Source: Arctopsyche grandis (lineage: Eukaryota; Arthropoda; Insecta; Trichoptera; Hydropsychidae). From it: a stretch of DNA of 64,000 nucleotides. The position numbers were made by a program, and so were the translations under genes. A model generated the notes under the pieces. It did not search any database. It had not been told where the DNA came from and saw only the letters and a program-made list of their open reading frames with translations. Location of the stretch: assembly GCF_051622035.1 (NCBI RefSeq), contig NC_135366.1, positions 10,260,001-10,324,000 of the forward strand. The letters run 5' to 3'. This document shows, one piece after another, positions 26,628 through 39,787 of this stretch (the stretch's first letter is position 1; every line of letters begins with the position of its first letter).

Positions 26628-26996
26628 TCTCCGTGACGAGCCAGAATGTTAAATTAAAGAAAACACTAATATCGCAAGGCAAAGATCGAAAATCGAAAGA
26701 TCTTAAGTCGAAAGATCAAAAAAAAAGGGTGCATGGTAAACGTTACATACTCACTTAATTTGCGCGAGCAGGATACAACAGCTTTTCCTCCCTTATTAAT
26801 GTGTGCGCGCAGAATACGGGAGGAAAAGCCTGTTGCTCTTGTTCCTGTTGTACCCTACTCATGCAAATTAAGTGAGTATGTACCGTTTACCATGCACCCT
26901 TTTTTTATCTTTCGACTTAGGATCTTTCGATTTTCGATCTTTGCCTTCCGATATTTGCGTTTTTGGTAAATTTCACATTCCGGCCCTTGAGGTAGA
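26628..26996. mobile_element. Long hairpin (fold-back) element nested in the Harbinger element
   Basis: The arms, about 26628-26775 and 26865-26996, are inverted copies sharing AAGGCAAAGATCGAAAAT, GGGTGCATGGTAAACG and ACTCACTTAATTTGC. The loop itself contains a smaller palindrome (CAACAGCTTTTCCTCCC to GGGAGGAAAAGCCTGTTG). A further direct copy of the arm start lies at about 26388-26450. No ORF of note. Confidence 0.65.
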
Positions 26997-27389
26997 CCCC
27001 GTTCTACGTCATGCGACTGTCGCGCAGTGCGATACGTCTCATACAATTTCATACAAACAATATTTGGTCGCGTACTGTTGTGAAGTGAAGGATCGTTCGG
27101 TTGTCATATAGTGCGGTCAGACCTTTAGGTTGGTGGATAGTATGATGAATTGAAGTACGTGAAATCTGTTTATAGAAGAGACTTCTCCGACAGCTGAAAA
27201 AAAGAGTAGAATACATTTTTGCATTAGAACGGTTCCAAAAGTAAAATCTTCGATTTTTGGTTTTTGTTTTTGCAGTTGATTTCAAAAGAAAATAATCCGA
27301 CGTGTTGCTAAAAGTGCACCGGATTCTGAGGAAATGTACGGAGTGGAATTTGAAATAAACAAACGGGAAGGGGAGAGTGGCGAGCAGGG

Positions 27390-27930
27390 TGTGAGGCGGC
27401 GCGTTCGCGAGCGGCGTCTACGGGCGGGAAGCGCGCGCAGCGGCGCTCGCGAGCGCACGGTGAGGGCGACGCGGTGCGCCCTCAGCGGCCCGCGCCCGCC
27501 GCCCCACCGCACCTCCGACCCCTCGGGGGCTCCGCCTCTCGCCGTGCCGACGCCCCGCCGCCCCCGCGCGCCCGCCGCCGCCCCCCGCCGCCCGCCCTCG
27601 CCTCGCCGCACGTGAGTGTTGACCGGCGCTGCCCGGACCCGAGCCGCGGCTGCTTGCCCGAGTGCGGCCGCCCGACGCCGACGCCGACGTGTCTCGCCGC
27701 CCCGCGCCCCGCCGCCCCCCGCGCCCCCGACGCCCCACTCCCGCCGCCGCCGCCCGTCGCCCTTCCTCTGACACAACAGCTGACCGCCGCTCCCACCGAC
27801 ATTCGCTCGTGTCATCCCTTATTTATCTCACGCTCGGACGTCAGCGACGCGCCCCCTCCCCTCCCCTCCCCATTCCTCGCTCCAGACGTCTCCTCGGCTC
27901 GCCTCCAGAAACGTCCATTCTTCACCTCGT
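27390..27930 (+). promoter_or_regulatory. GC/CpG island, probable Pcl promoter and first non-coding exon
   Basis: CpG-dense, C-rich plus strand. A perfect donor CGCAC|GTGAGT at 27611/27612 is the likely end of non-coding exon 1. Candidate following UTR exons are 28669-28736, after a strong TTTCAG but with a weak donor, and 28806-28871, joined to the coding start. Open frames on both strands here are compositional. Confidence 0.55.
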
Positions 27931-28871
27931 AACTATTTTCCTATTGGATTTCGAATTGGATATCAAATCACACTCGTTATTTTTCTAATAAAACAGAACA
28001 AAAGAATATCAATAATTTTATTCACACTGCATACATATTTATTCACGTCTCGTTATTATTCAAATTAATTAATTTATATTTATAATATTTTCATTTAAAA
28101 ATGAGCGACAAACATAACTCCCAAATTCTTTTCCACACCCTTCCATCAATTTGCGAGATGCTTTGTATAATCTTGTAAAAATCGAGGTATATATAAACAC
28201 TAAAATGCATTCTATTTCGATAAGCCATTGACAAATAGGCCTTGTTTTCGTCGACTTACTATATAGGTATTGATTTCGTAACGTTCGTATATTATTTATG
28301 ATTAGTCTAGTTGTTGTCTATAGTATATCGGTAATGAGATAAAAGCATTATCGTAAATATTTGGTGCGAAAATTAGTGCAATCTGCAGGATTGGTTTTGA
28401 TACGTTTTGATTGAATCATATGTTGAATTATTTATAGAAATCATACTCGTGTAGATTTTATGTGTTTTGTTTTTAAAGTTTGCAGAAATATGTTGTTGCA
28501 CCATTAAATTTTTAAAATAAACATGTCAATATTTTTCATACATATGCGGCGGATCGATATTTTAGCATGTGCAAGCTTTTTGTGTTTATGAATAATATCG
28601 ATGGTATAGTAATGAAAAAACTATTAATTTTGCAGAATAATTATATATTGTTTTTTTTTTTCTTTCAGAATGCGTGTGACAGCAAAACTGCACTAATCGT
28701 TAGTTTCCTCTATCGACGTAGCAATTGTGTCAAAAGGTTTCTATAGTTTGATGGTTTATTTATTTTTAACGATGCCGCTTTATACACGTTGACTTTATTT
28801 TTTAGGATCAAAAGTCATATCTAATTGATGGAAGGAGTCTGGGTAAATAAATTTATTCACAATCGATTATC

Positions 28872-31800
28872 ATGTCGATGAGTGGCGGTAAAGTGATATC
28901 GTCGAACCATGTGAAGCAGCACAACCCGAATTTAAAAATGTCAAATAGTTCCGGATCAACAATAGGGTCTTCGTCGCCCAACGTCATCTATCCAATATCC
29001 CAAATGAGGTCACCATTGGTACAGTGTGTCAAACTCAATCTATCCAGTGGGAATACATACAAGACTGATTTACAGCGTGAATATAAGACTGAAGTTTGTC
29101 TAAAACGACCGGAGTATAACAGGGACGAGGCGTTCTTCGACGATTCGGAAATAGTAGTTATATCGGATTCAATCGACGGGAAAGACAGTGTGAAGAGTTC
29201 GAAGCAAACGAGTGACGATCAGAATGCTCTCGTGCCGGATTCTACTACCAGTCAATTGGACGGAAAACATTCTTTCAATTGTGGAGACGATGTTTTCGTA
29301 CAACACAAAGATGGACGGTATTATTTAGGTTGGTGATTTGAAAATTGGAAAAATGCATAATTGGGAATTTTATGATGATAATTTTTCATAATCTTGTTTC
29401 AGGCACGGTTATCGCCGTGGAAAGCAGTGGTGAACGTTGGTTGGTCAGATTTGGAGATAACACGGAAAAATGGGCGACGATGAGAGAATTGCGGCCGTTG
29501 TCTTCGTCTGGTGGGAATGATTCGCCTGCTATGTGTGTAGTTTGTAAATTTTCTAGGGGTGGTAAGCGGGACGAAGTCATAACATGTGATAAATGCAGTA
29601 GAGGTTATCATCCAGGATGTCATAATCCGCCTTTATCAACTTGGACGAAAGGTTAGAATTTAATACCATTGTCGGTTTTTTTTTTTTTAATTAATCAAAC
29701 TATTACATGATTATTTCTACTATTTTATTTTAAGGTGCACCTTGGAGTTGTACTCGATGTGTTGATCAACGATTTAAAGTAGCTATTGAAAATAAGGCTC
29801 CCCGTAAGGCTGAAGTAGTAAAAGTAAAACACAAACAGAAGTCTCCAATTAGATTACCATATGATGTTAGTATACTTTTTTTTAATTCAATCATATCGAA
29901 AACAAGCTAAATTGGAACAACTTTGGCCTTCCTTTTTGAAATAATGTTTCCAATTGCATTTTTCTTATAAAATAAGACAAGTTAAATATGAAAATATACG
30001 AAAGAATTGATCTTTGCTCTAAGGACAGTTCTGTGAACGATCTTATTGTTTTGGTTTTTTTTTTTTTTGCATCAAATCTTTAAGTTCATAGTGAGGTGGA
30101 AACAATTTTTCTAGTAGACATACATATTTTAATGTATCATAAGGATACATGTATGTATCATATCTACATATTGTAATTCCGGACCAATGTAAAGTGAAGA
30201 ATAACGTTTGTAGGGGTATTTTGAATTTGTGGGAAACAACGTTTATGGGGAATGCCGGACTGTTCAGACTATTGTATGTTCGAACACTAAGCTACCTGCT
30301 TTTAAAATGAGGGACACACGGTTAGCTCAACACTCGAGCAAGCGGCGATTCCGTGTGGACCTCCTGAGTCATAGAAAATAATACTGTGAACTGAGTTTGG
30401 TCTATCATTTGGATTCCTGTAACAGTATCATGAAAATTAACATTTAGATTGAGAAATAAATATTTATTATCTGAATAAAATCAAAGTCAGAGAGGATTAT
30501 GTCGAGGAAGGAAATGGTTTTGAAATGGAAAAGGTTTTACAATGTGTCGAGCTCTTTGTCTTCAAAAAATAACTTGCATGATGCCGTCATATGTAATATG
30601 GTTTTATATAGCTAGTGAATATGTAGAAATACTAGTTTCATTTTCATGATATTTTTCGTTTATTTGTTTCCACCTCATCCCTGTGATAGTAGACACTGCT
30701 TTCATTTTAAAATCAAGCAGAAGTACATATTAAATGACATTTGTAATATTTATTCACAGTTGAACTCTTTGCATTGGGATTCTGAGCACAGAACAAATAC
30801 AGAAAACACGTATTGTTATTGTGGATTGACGGGAGACTGGTTTTCTCAGATGTTACAATGTGCACGTTGTAAACAGTGGTTTCATCAAGGTTGTATTCCT
30901 TGTTTAAAATATCCTTTGTACACCGGCGATAGGTAATTATTTTTAAACATATTTATTTTCCAATACCCATAGTCAAAATGTACTATAATTATTTTTTTTT
31001 GTTTTTAGGTTTTACGTTTTTGTTTGTTCTCTATGTAATTTTGGAGTGGAATTTTTACGTCGATTGGAGATGAAATGGGTGGATTTAGTTCATTTAGTTC
31101 TTTTTAATTTAACAACGTATCATTCCAAAAAATATTTTGATTTAGATACGATTATAATACCTTACACCACCGATAATTGGTATGCTCTACAACTGCCTCA
31201 AAAGGTACTAATATTATATAAGTTTATATATTTTTTTCTAATGTTAAAATGTATAAAAAAATTTTAATACATTTATTTTTCAGATGTATTTGTCAACATT
31301 AGTAGAAAGGCGTGAATTAATTTTGTCAGCTTTAAGCAATAATGGAAATAGGTTTAAATGTGGTCGTGAAATAAAAAAACGCACTACTATATGGGGGTTG
31401 CGTTCAAGAACACCACCACCTCCACCCTCGCCCCCAACTGCTCCACTTCCTCGGGGACCACTTAATGATCAAGCTTTATCTGGGCGTTGGGGTCGACTTT
31501 CATTTGTACCATATCCGTAAGTAAAATATAATTACAAATTCGTCATTTGACAATAGTGATGGATTTTAATGTTTTTCTTTTTTTTTGTTTAGTCAAGAAA
31601 GTTCTTCTCTGGAATCCAATGATCATCAACAGATGATAGTTCCAGCTGATGGTCATTGGCATTCGCTAATGATGGGAAAACATTTCCAAACCTGTTCAAG
31701 TTCTGATGTCGAAAGTCCTAGATCAACACCCTCTCCCATGTTGCCAGATATTCCGTCTGGTTATCAACTACCTAATGATTTTAACAATAGATCTTACAAT

Positions 31801-33641
31801 AGCCAAAAATCAAAAGATGAGACACTGGAGTCTGATTATATTTCGAATGATGATGCACCGTTAGTTGATCGATTGAATTTGAAACCTTTTAAACAAAAGG
31901 AGTATAAATTTTATGAAATGGACTATCAGGGAGGAGGTTTTGTTAAAAAGAGTGTTCCTTTTCCAAAGCTTAAAAGACAAAAAAATGAATTGTTAAAGCA
32001 AAGAAATAAGAGACGGAAAGATAAGTTATCTTTGAGAAACTATGATAATGAGGAAATTATGAATAGAACTAAAAGAAAGCTTAGAAAATCATTAGCTAAA
32101 CAAAAACACAAGAGCTTAAAAACGATATCAAAAGGAACCAATACTAATCCAGTGGATGAAGAAAGCTCTTTCACGTCTACAGATCATGATGGTGTTTCCA
32201 AAGATTCTAATACCTTTGATACAATAAGGACAAACGATGTTTTACCATTAACTCCACCGACTTCAATGTCTGCTCCACCTACTCCTCCTACCACATTAAT
32301 GCCAAATTCTAATTCCAATTCTAGTGATCTATCATTAGAGTATCAAATACCAAATTCTCTCTTTGGAAAAGATTCTATAGTTTTTGATTCTGATCATGAA
32401 CCAACTGAATTCAAAGAAGACGAATGTAATAGCAAATCTTTTGATAATGAAGTTAGGAAATTAAAAAATGTAGAAAAATCGCCTAAAATCAAAGAAAAAA
32501 ATGTAAATAGTGATAATACTACAAATAATTGTAACAATTTTAGTCAAACACATAATTTAAAAACAGCTGCAATCAATTTAGAAATTTCAAAACTTTCAAC
32601 AAAAAATATTGTTGAGCATTCCAAAATTATGTCTTTACATAATATAAAACCTGATGCTGCATACAGAAATTCTATACCAAGCAAACCTGAAAACGATTCT
32701 TCCGGTGATGATACTTCTAGTCGTGGAACATTAGATTCTATTATTCCGCATCCAGTAAATTTTCAAGGTGCTAATAACCCTTTTCACAATGTGAATAATC
32801 CGACCCTAGATCATGGTAAATATGGCAATTTTATCACAAACAAGTTGTTCAACAGACGTCAAGTTAACAAACAGTCCCACAATTGCAATTCAAATAAATT
32901 ACCTAATTTGAACAAATGTCAGAGGATATCATTGCCTGTGAATTTAAATCCTGTTCAACCGGGAATCAAGTTATTAAAAAGGCAACTGAGCGAAAAAGAT
33001 TTAATAATTGGGCCGAATGGAGAAGTCAAACGTAGAAGACACAGACGGATAAAACCGTTACAGGTAACTATATTGTACATATGTATACTATAACTATCAA
33101 CATACTGATATTGGATTTATATTTATTCTAACTGATGTTTTCATTTCAGAGCAAATTTGTCGGTAATAAGGATCCTAGATTGAATGAACGTCAGAAGTCA
33201 TTGCGCTCGTCATTGGGTCAGGAAGATGTTAGAAATGGTAGTTTTCCTACAAACATTGAAACTAATTCACAACTGCCTAGCTGTTCGAGTAATGCTGTCA
33301 CTAGTCGGTGTCTGAGACAACGACAAGAAAAAAATTATTTCGATGGAAGACGTGGCTCAACCTCTTCTAATAATGCTAATAATTCTGTTATTGGTGCAAA
33401 TGTGCCATTCGTAAACATGCAATGCAAACTAGACGGGAATGTGAATTCGCAAGGAAATCATTTTTCAAACGAACAATGGAACTCCCCGGAAGATATACAA
33501 GATCTTAAGACTTCTGTACATAGTTATTTCGGAGCTGCTAATAGAATAGCGACAGGGGAAAAATTTGCATTAGCCGGTAAAAGATTAACAGATTCTGGTA
33601 AACTTCAATATTTAATAGAATGGGAAGGCCATGGTTCCTAG
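28872..33641 (+). CDS. Pcl: Polycomblike (PHF1/MTF2/PHF19 family), 8 coding exons
   Basis: PRC2 accessory factor that helps deposit H3K27me3. Coding exons: 28872-29328, 29403-29651, 29735-29865, 30760-30932, 31009-31204, 31284-31516, 31593-33063, 33150-33641. They total 3402 nt, or 1133 residues, with consistent phases and GT-AG sites. The Tudor domain is about residues 137-185. PHD1 has C197, C200, C214, C217, H222, C225, C241 and C244. PHD2 has C298, C300, C313, C316, H321, C324, C343 and C346. The extended-homology winged-helix region follows to about 440. A long basic, Ser/Asn-rich linker (exon 7) leads to the C-terminal chromo-like domain with SYFGAANRI and GKLQYLIEWEG. The Tudor cage is incomplete: His145 and Lys175 stand where human PHF1 has W41 and F71. 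An in-frame TAA upstream supports the start. Same strand as Ogt, 6 kb downstream. Confidence 0.95.
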
Positions 33642-36141
33642 CATTTATGTCTCTAAAAAATTGTATGTATTTTGAGATGTTTTCTGTAAATATATGAATT
33701 ATAAAATAAAAACAAATTATAATTTTATTGACTGATATTTATATTGGGAGTTATTTAAGATTTTCTTTTACTTACCATTTTACAGTATTTAATGTGTAAG
33801 GCCTATACTTCTGTTACACAAATATTTTTAATTTTTCCATTTATTTTGAATTTCGACTCAAAACAAATTAGAAAATTCATATTTGCTTATTATTGTAAGT
33901 TTTGACATAAAAATAATAGTATTGAATCATCGAAGCATTGCCGTTTTTACGCACTAATGTTTGTTTATTGGTCATTATTTTCTTATATGTTATAAAAATT
34001 TATAAGCCAAATTGTTGTATTAGAAATACATATGTTGATAAATTCGAAAATATATCATTATGGAAGTAAATTCGTACAATTCTTTTATTTTAGTCAATAT
34101 TTGCCAAATAACAAGTTTGATTTTTTGCAATGTGTGTGCTACAAATCGGTGCATTCATCTGATCGTATTGGCTCTCTAAATTCTATGATGTCTCAACACA
34201 ATAGCATTATTCAAAAAATGTCTTCAATGTCTTTGAAGAGGAATAATATTTTTCTTTAAATATTTAAATAAATTTTAAATCAAGTGTACGCTTGTTTATA
34301 ATACGCTTAGTTTTTTGATCTAATCAATTCTGAAATATTATATATTCGTACGTGGAAAAGTTCATTAGTATTGGCTTTAATCCTATAATATTTGTATATC
34401 ATATTGTCGTTTTAGTATTATGAGACTGAGAAAATAAACAAAAAAATTAATATAATTTTTGTTTATTAACAGTCTAGGTACAATTTTGTCATGTGTGCTA
34501 ATTACTTGTAATTAAAAAAATTGCTATGTATGTGACGAGTTCTATTGTAGCTCAATTTTTATCATTAGGTGACAATTTGTGAAGGTTTTATCAAAATTTT
34601 GTAAGGAATTATTAAAAACTTAAACAAAAGAGTGAAACCATATTCTTTTTTTTTCAATTTATTTATTGTTAGTGGTTAAATTGTATATGGATATTGATTT
34701 GAAATTTATTTAAATATTGATTAATCGTATACGACTTTTGTTATCATTCTAATTATCTTGTAAGTGTAACTCTTTAGTGTAATAATATTATTCGAAAATT
34801 TTTTATCAAGTGCCTTTAATTAGACATATTTATGTTTCAATATTGTTTGGTCATATTTATATAAACCTTTCTTCGGCCAGTACGAATCGGTACGTGCACC
34901 AGCTACTTAGTGAAATTGGATTTGATATCTGTATTTTGAATATTGTGGTGGACGTACTGGCGAATTTTTCTCGGGATCTATTCCCACGATTGTCTTTAAA
35001 TTATGTATGTACTTATGATGCCTGTAAGCGCTGTATGTTTGTGTTTCTTTTTTATGTAAATATTTTACAAGCATATATAATTAGAATTCGTATATGTATG
35101 TGCTCTGCCTAATAAATAATCCTCCTCCCCCCCCCCTATCGCACATATTTGTATATGTAAATGTGGATGTGGTATGACTATGTATAACATTAATAAACAG
35201 AGTTGATCTTGTGATATTGCTATGTTGGTATATACTTTTTTACATTTAAATTTTCGATACAATGGAATCTTGAAATATGTTAAATTATATTGTAAGTAGG
35301 CATTTTTTATCATCAGAATAATGTGGTCGCTAAAAGCTAATTTCTGTTGACCTTGTGGAATTATTTCGTTTTCACTTTTTTTTATTGTTTTTCAATGCAA
35401 ATTGGCGATTTTTTTTTTAAATATAATCAGCAATTTTTTTGGTTATTAGAAATTGTCTAGTTATCAAACGCATAAAAATAATTTTTCATTGGAGCAGTAT
35501 CTTCTTTATTAAATTAAATTTTTTTGAAAGAAATGTTCCTATTTATACAAAATAATATAATCTTAAAATTTATCTCTGGGTATATCTAATGTGTTTTTTT
35601 TTTTAATTCAATCCATTAAAACAACTGCAATGGTATTTTCCACGTTACTATGATAGTTTTTAGCTAAAAAAATAACGTTTTTGCATTTCATAATTTTGAT
35701 CTGCATGTAATGTAACAAATTCTTGTTAGTCCATACATTATGTTAAGATTTTTTTTGTATAAATAGCTTTATTATAGACTGAAAATTAGATAATTCAAAG
35801 TTCACTATTTGTAACCATTTAACATATTTGTGTATTATGCATGTCATGATTAATAATTTGATTTTTTTGTGGATAAGTAATTGAATGGAATATAATTTTA
35901 GTATTTTTTTTTTTAATTAATATCTTATTTTTTATTTGTAAAATGTTTATTGAATGATGTTATGGAATTTTTATAAATAAAAATTCATGTGAAATATATG
36001 TTTGAGAATAAAGTAAATAAGTTTTTTTAGAAATCCTCATTAATCATCCATGTTCATAATTTTTATTAACAGATTATTTTATTTTTAATCAATAATTTAA
36101 ATAAAATATATCCATATTTTTTTACCTTAAATAAATTTATT
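33642..36141. other. Pcl 3' UTR and Pcl/ODAD3 intergenic region
   Basis: AT-rich, with convergent genes on either side. The first Pcl poly(A) signal is an AATAAA within AAAATAAAAAC near 33705; several others follow. The minus-strand AATAAA near 36131-36141 sits right at the ODAD3 stop. I see no coding region or transposon here; short frames look random. Confidence 0.6.
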
Positions 36142-38740
36142 TTATTTCTTCCCCATCTGTGGAATTTTATAACCTTTTCGGCGAGACTTTGTATCGACAA
36201 TTATTTGAGCTTGTCTTTTCAAAAATCCTCTTGAAGGTATTTCTTCTTCTTCATCAGAAACTAATCAAATTTAAACATTGTTATGGTAACATTTCAAATG
36301 ATTTTTTTTAACAATTTTTATTATTATAAAGTTCACCTGCTGCTTTTGAAGGATTGCCTGAGGGTGTGCCTGCTCCTCTACTTTTTGTACGTGGAGCTAA
36401 AAGTTCTTGATAAGCGGCTGGTAAATCAACACGTTCTGCAGAAGGGCTTTTTTCCATTGGAGTTATTTCACGACTCCGTCTCTGAAATTTATAATTGTTT
36501 TTATTTATCATTTTAAGTATATTTCTATTGGGTTTTTAAAATTGAACTTACCCTGTCTTCGGCATTAGGTTTGGGTGATAAAAATTCTTCAGGTGGCTTA
36601 ATTGCATCGAAATCTTTCATTTGATCTGATGCAGACGTAAATTTAGTCTTAAATAATATGCAAATATCATTCAGATTTGTTGTATCATCAGACCAATCCG
36701 GAACAGGAGTATCATCAGCTTCCTTTTTGAATAATAAATAAAATTTAAAATGTTCGAAAATAGAAAAAAACAATAAATTTACATATTAATAATTACCTCT
36801 AATTTTAAGCAACAATCATAATACGTTCTTTTAATGTTTATCAAAACTCCTGAAATTTTAATTCTTTCTATATCATATTCTCGTTCTTGATCAACGAGTA
36901 CATCAGTGTCTTTCTTGAGGTTTTCCATTTCTTCCAGATTCCTTAAAATGAGTTTAAAGAAATTGATTTAAGACAATCTATAAATTAAAATATTTTAACG
37001 ATCATTCAAATTAAAACTTACTCTTCCTTATCTTTAACCTGTGCAAATTTGTGAGCCTCAATTTCTGACAACATTAAATTTTGATCTGATTCCAAATGTT
37101 TCTTTTCTTCTTCAGTGTTGTTTTTCAAATAAAACAATCTTTCTGTTGTTACTTTTTGAATTTTAAATTTTCCAAAGACTTCTTCGGGATCACTTACACC
37201 TAAAAAACATTGTCAAAACAAAAATCAAACTGATAAAAATGTTCAGGGATTGTGTTAATGAAAATTTATTATTAAAATAATAACCAGTTATTTTCATCAA
37301 TTTGTGGAAAATATCCTCTATATTTACACCTCCTATTGAAGATCCATTTTCTTCTTCTACTATCGGTAACTCTCCCGAACCCATTGAATCTTGCTGTACT
37401 AGTAACGGACGAGCTAAAAAATTGTTTACTAATCGTAAAACGAATTTCAAAAGTAAATTTAACATTATGTCTAACATAACATGCGTTTACAAGTTGGGAA
37501 AATTTTTCTTTCCAATCGTTCGAGCTCAGCTTTTCTATCGTCTACCCTATTGCGGAAATTTACAAGTTGTTTTTCTCTCAAACCAGAAGCTTCTGCAGCT
37601 CTAGCTTCAAGCTGAAGCAATGCACTCATTGTACTATCTCTCATGTTCATTGCTGACGCATTTACATCCTGAAAATATGTACAATCAGTTTAGTGTGTGT
37701 TTTGTTCATCGATATTTATTATGAACATCAGAATAGTTCACTTGAAGTTTTTTGATTTCTTCGTTTTGTTGCTTTATCAAATCTTCTACTTTTGTCAGAG
37801 CACTTTCAAATTTAACAGAATCACACAGCAATGAATACCTGATTAAAAATATTAAATAATTAATTTGCTCTGATGGTATTTGTATTCTTAGTATGAAAAC
37901 AATTATGATGAACCTAATGCCTGTGTATTTTTTCCGTACATGCTCTGCTTCCATCCACTGTATTGCTATACGATGAATATCATTCTCTAATTGGGATATT
38001 GCCTATGAATAATAAAAAAAAAATTGTATAAATGGGATAAATTTCAGGAGTTGATTGAATTCTTTTAGGAAAATTTACCTTTTTAGAAGTTTTAATTCTT
38101 CCTTTGCCATCTAAAGATTTTTCTGATAATAATGTTTGATACTGTCTGTCCAATTTATCTAAATCATTTTTCTTCTTTTTCCTTTTATATCTGATTAAAT
38201 CTAATTGTTTATGGAGATCAATAACCTTTAAATCTAATATTTGCTTTAACTAAAATAAATTATTGAAATATTTATAGATTTTTCTTCACTCGTTAGACAT
38301 GTATATAACAATAAAATGAAATTGGAAACATACTTGATCATGATTTTTATTTCCGATGGGACCAAGTTCATGGAGATATTTTACAAGTCTGAATTGTTTG
38401 TCGCCACCCAATTCAGTTTTAGCTTTGACTAGTTCTTCAGATACTTTCTTTATTTCTTTTTTCAGTTTATTTATTCTGTCTGAACTCTGTTTCGATGCAT
38501 TAACATTTTCTTCATAATAAGCTTTACGTTGACCTTCTACAATTAACGAATTTGAAATTGCGCGCGTTACAATTGTAATCGACAATATTTATTTATTGTA
38601 AATAACATTAGACATTTACCCGAAAGCTGAATTTTCTTCTTGATTTCCAATATTTTTTTGTTGATTATGGCCAAAGAATTTTCGGTTTCGACTCCAATCA
38701 TTTGTTTTTGAAAACATGAAGATTTCGCGCCAGCACTCAT
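36142..38740 (-). CDS. ODAD3: ODAD3/CCDC151-like outer dynein arm docking coiled-coil protein, 12 exons
   Basis: Coiled-coil component of the outer dynein arm docking complex on axonemal doublets; in insects this means sperm flagella and chordotonal cilia. Exons, right to left: 38740-38620, 38536-38334, 38249-38079, 38002-37914, 37838-37742, 37668-37491, 37413-37285, 37199-37022, 36941-36797, 36722-36552, 36481-36337, 36260-36142. They sum to 1746 nt, or 581 residues; human ODAD3 has 595. Family-like segments include KIQLSEGQRKAYYEEN with following coiled coil, WMEAEHVRKKY, and KITGVSDPEEVFGKF. The rest is charged coiled coil with a basic tail ending MGKK. All junctions keep frame. Related docking proteins (CCDC63/114) fit less well because of the ITGVSD motif and the length. 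Confidence 0.85.
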
Positions 38741-39787
38741 TTTGAAAATATTGATTCGAATTTCCCATCAAAAAATATCAAAAGCTAGTTTTAAACAGTA
38801 CTTGACAGCCAGAAAATCAAAATAAACTCTTGTTTGGTTATCTTATTGATCAAACTATTCCAAGGCGACCCTAAATACAAATACATACATACGTACAACT
38901 TTCGAACCCATCTCTAGCACATAAATTAAATAACAATAAAAATATTATTTCAAAAAGGAAATTAATAATTTCTAAAACATATAACTTCAAAAATATGAAT
39001 ATACAGTAAAAGAAATTCTAAATTGTTGTTTCATGTTTTATGGTTCGGAAACGGATCGACATAGGCCAAAAGCTTAGCAACAAAACATAAACGAACCGTT
39101 CGCCATCTACCGGATGGGTGCCGCTCGTTTCGCATTCCAGATGATCAGCGGTCGCCTACTATTTGTTTATATTCTCGCGTTACAACAAGTAAATTTCAAT
39201 TTGTATTCAACTTTTTTCATTTCGCATTTTCTTTTTAAAATATATACAAACATAAGACAATAAATCATTAAAGAAAAAAACCGAACGACTAGCTTTATAA
39301 AAAAGAAAACGAAACAATAAACATTGTTCTGATTTAAAAAAATAAATTCAAACGTATTTTTTCAAAACTTACACCGATCGTACGAAAGTGCAACGTTCGA
39401 GCGCCGACGGTTACGAGCCGCGAAACGACAATTCTCGACCATATATAGTTCCGAAATTTTTCTCACGTGGATATCTCAGCGAAGACTGCACAAAGGCGTA
39501 AAATTTAAATGGACATCTCTTTAAATATTTTCAAGGAACCGATGCGTGTGACTTTGGGTGTAGTTGCATGAGTTGGACATCAAATCGAAAAAGTTTGTGA
39601 AGCTCGCGCGGAGGAATACATGGCCGGCCATTTTGTTTAATGCAGTAAGTGTCGGCGCGGTGAGCGCGAAAGACGTACGGTGGCTCCGGCCGTGCGATAG
39701 TTCGAGTGCGACCGGGAAAACGGAAAATCGGAATATCGAAGGAGCGGAAGTGACTGCTGACCGGAAGGAGCACCAGATGCGGTCGTG
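38741..39787. promoter_or_regulatory. Divergent ODAD3/Notch promoter region and Notch 5' UTR
   Basis: About 1.05 kb separates the two start codons. The Notch side, about 39380-39787, is moderately GC-rich. It contains ATATATAG at about 39441-39448 and TTCTCACG at 39460-39467, the reverse complement of the Su(H)/CSL site CGTGAGAA. A three-codon upstream ORF starting at 39777 overlaps the Notch ATG. The transcription start was not determined. Confidence 0.45.

Larger units (their letters stand above)
26057..27124 (+). mobile_element. PIF/Harbinger-type DNA transposon, internally deleted
   Basis: Terminal inverted repeats of about 60 bp start AGGTCTGACCGCACTA on both sides. They are flanked by the 3-bp duplication TTA (26054-26056 and 27125-27127), the TWA-type target of this superfamily. 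On the plus strand, 26147-26299 encodes 50 codons ending in KRLWLHAISKSRYEEGE, which resembles the R.WVHP...R...GEF start of Harbinger nucleases. The rest of the nuclease is missing, replaced by hairpin sequence. Non-autonomous, relic state. Confidence 0.7.

Noticed and set aside
27282-27988. Several 100-177 codon frames in the Pcl promoter island
   Set aside because: Same GC-composition effect; a strong GTGAGT donor at 27612 fits a non-coding first exon better.
30300-30370. Short inverted repeat (CACACGG/CCGTGTGG) in Pcl intron 3
   Set aside because: Only about 8 bp pair and no element boundaries can be drawn; within chance for this length of sequence.
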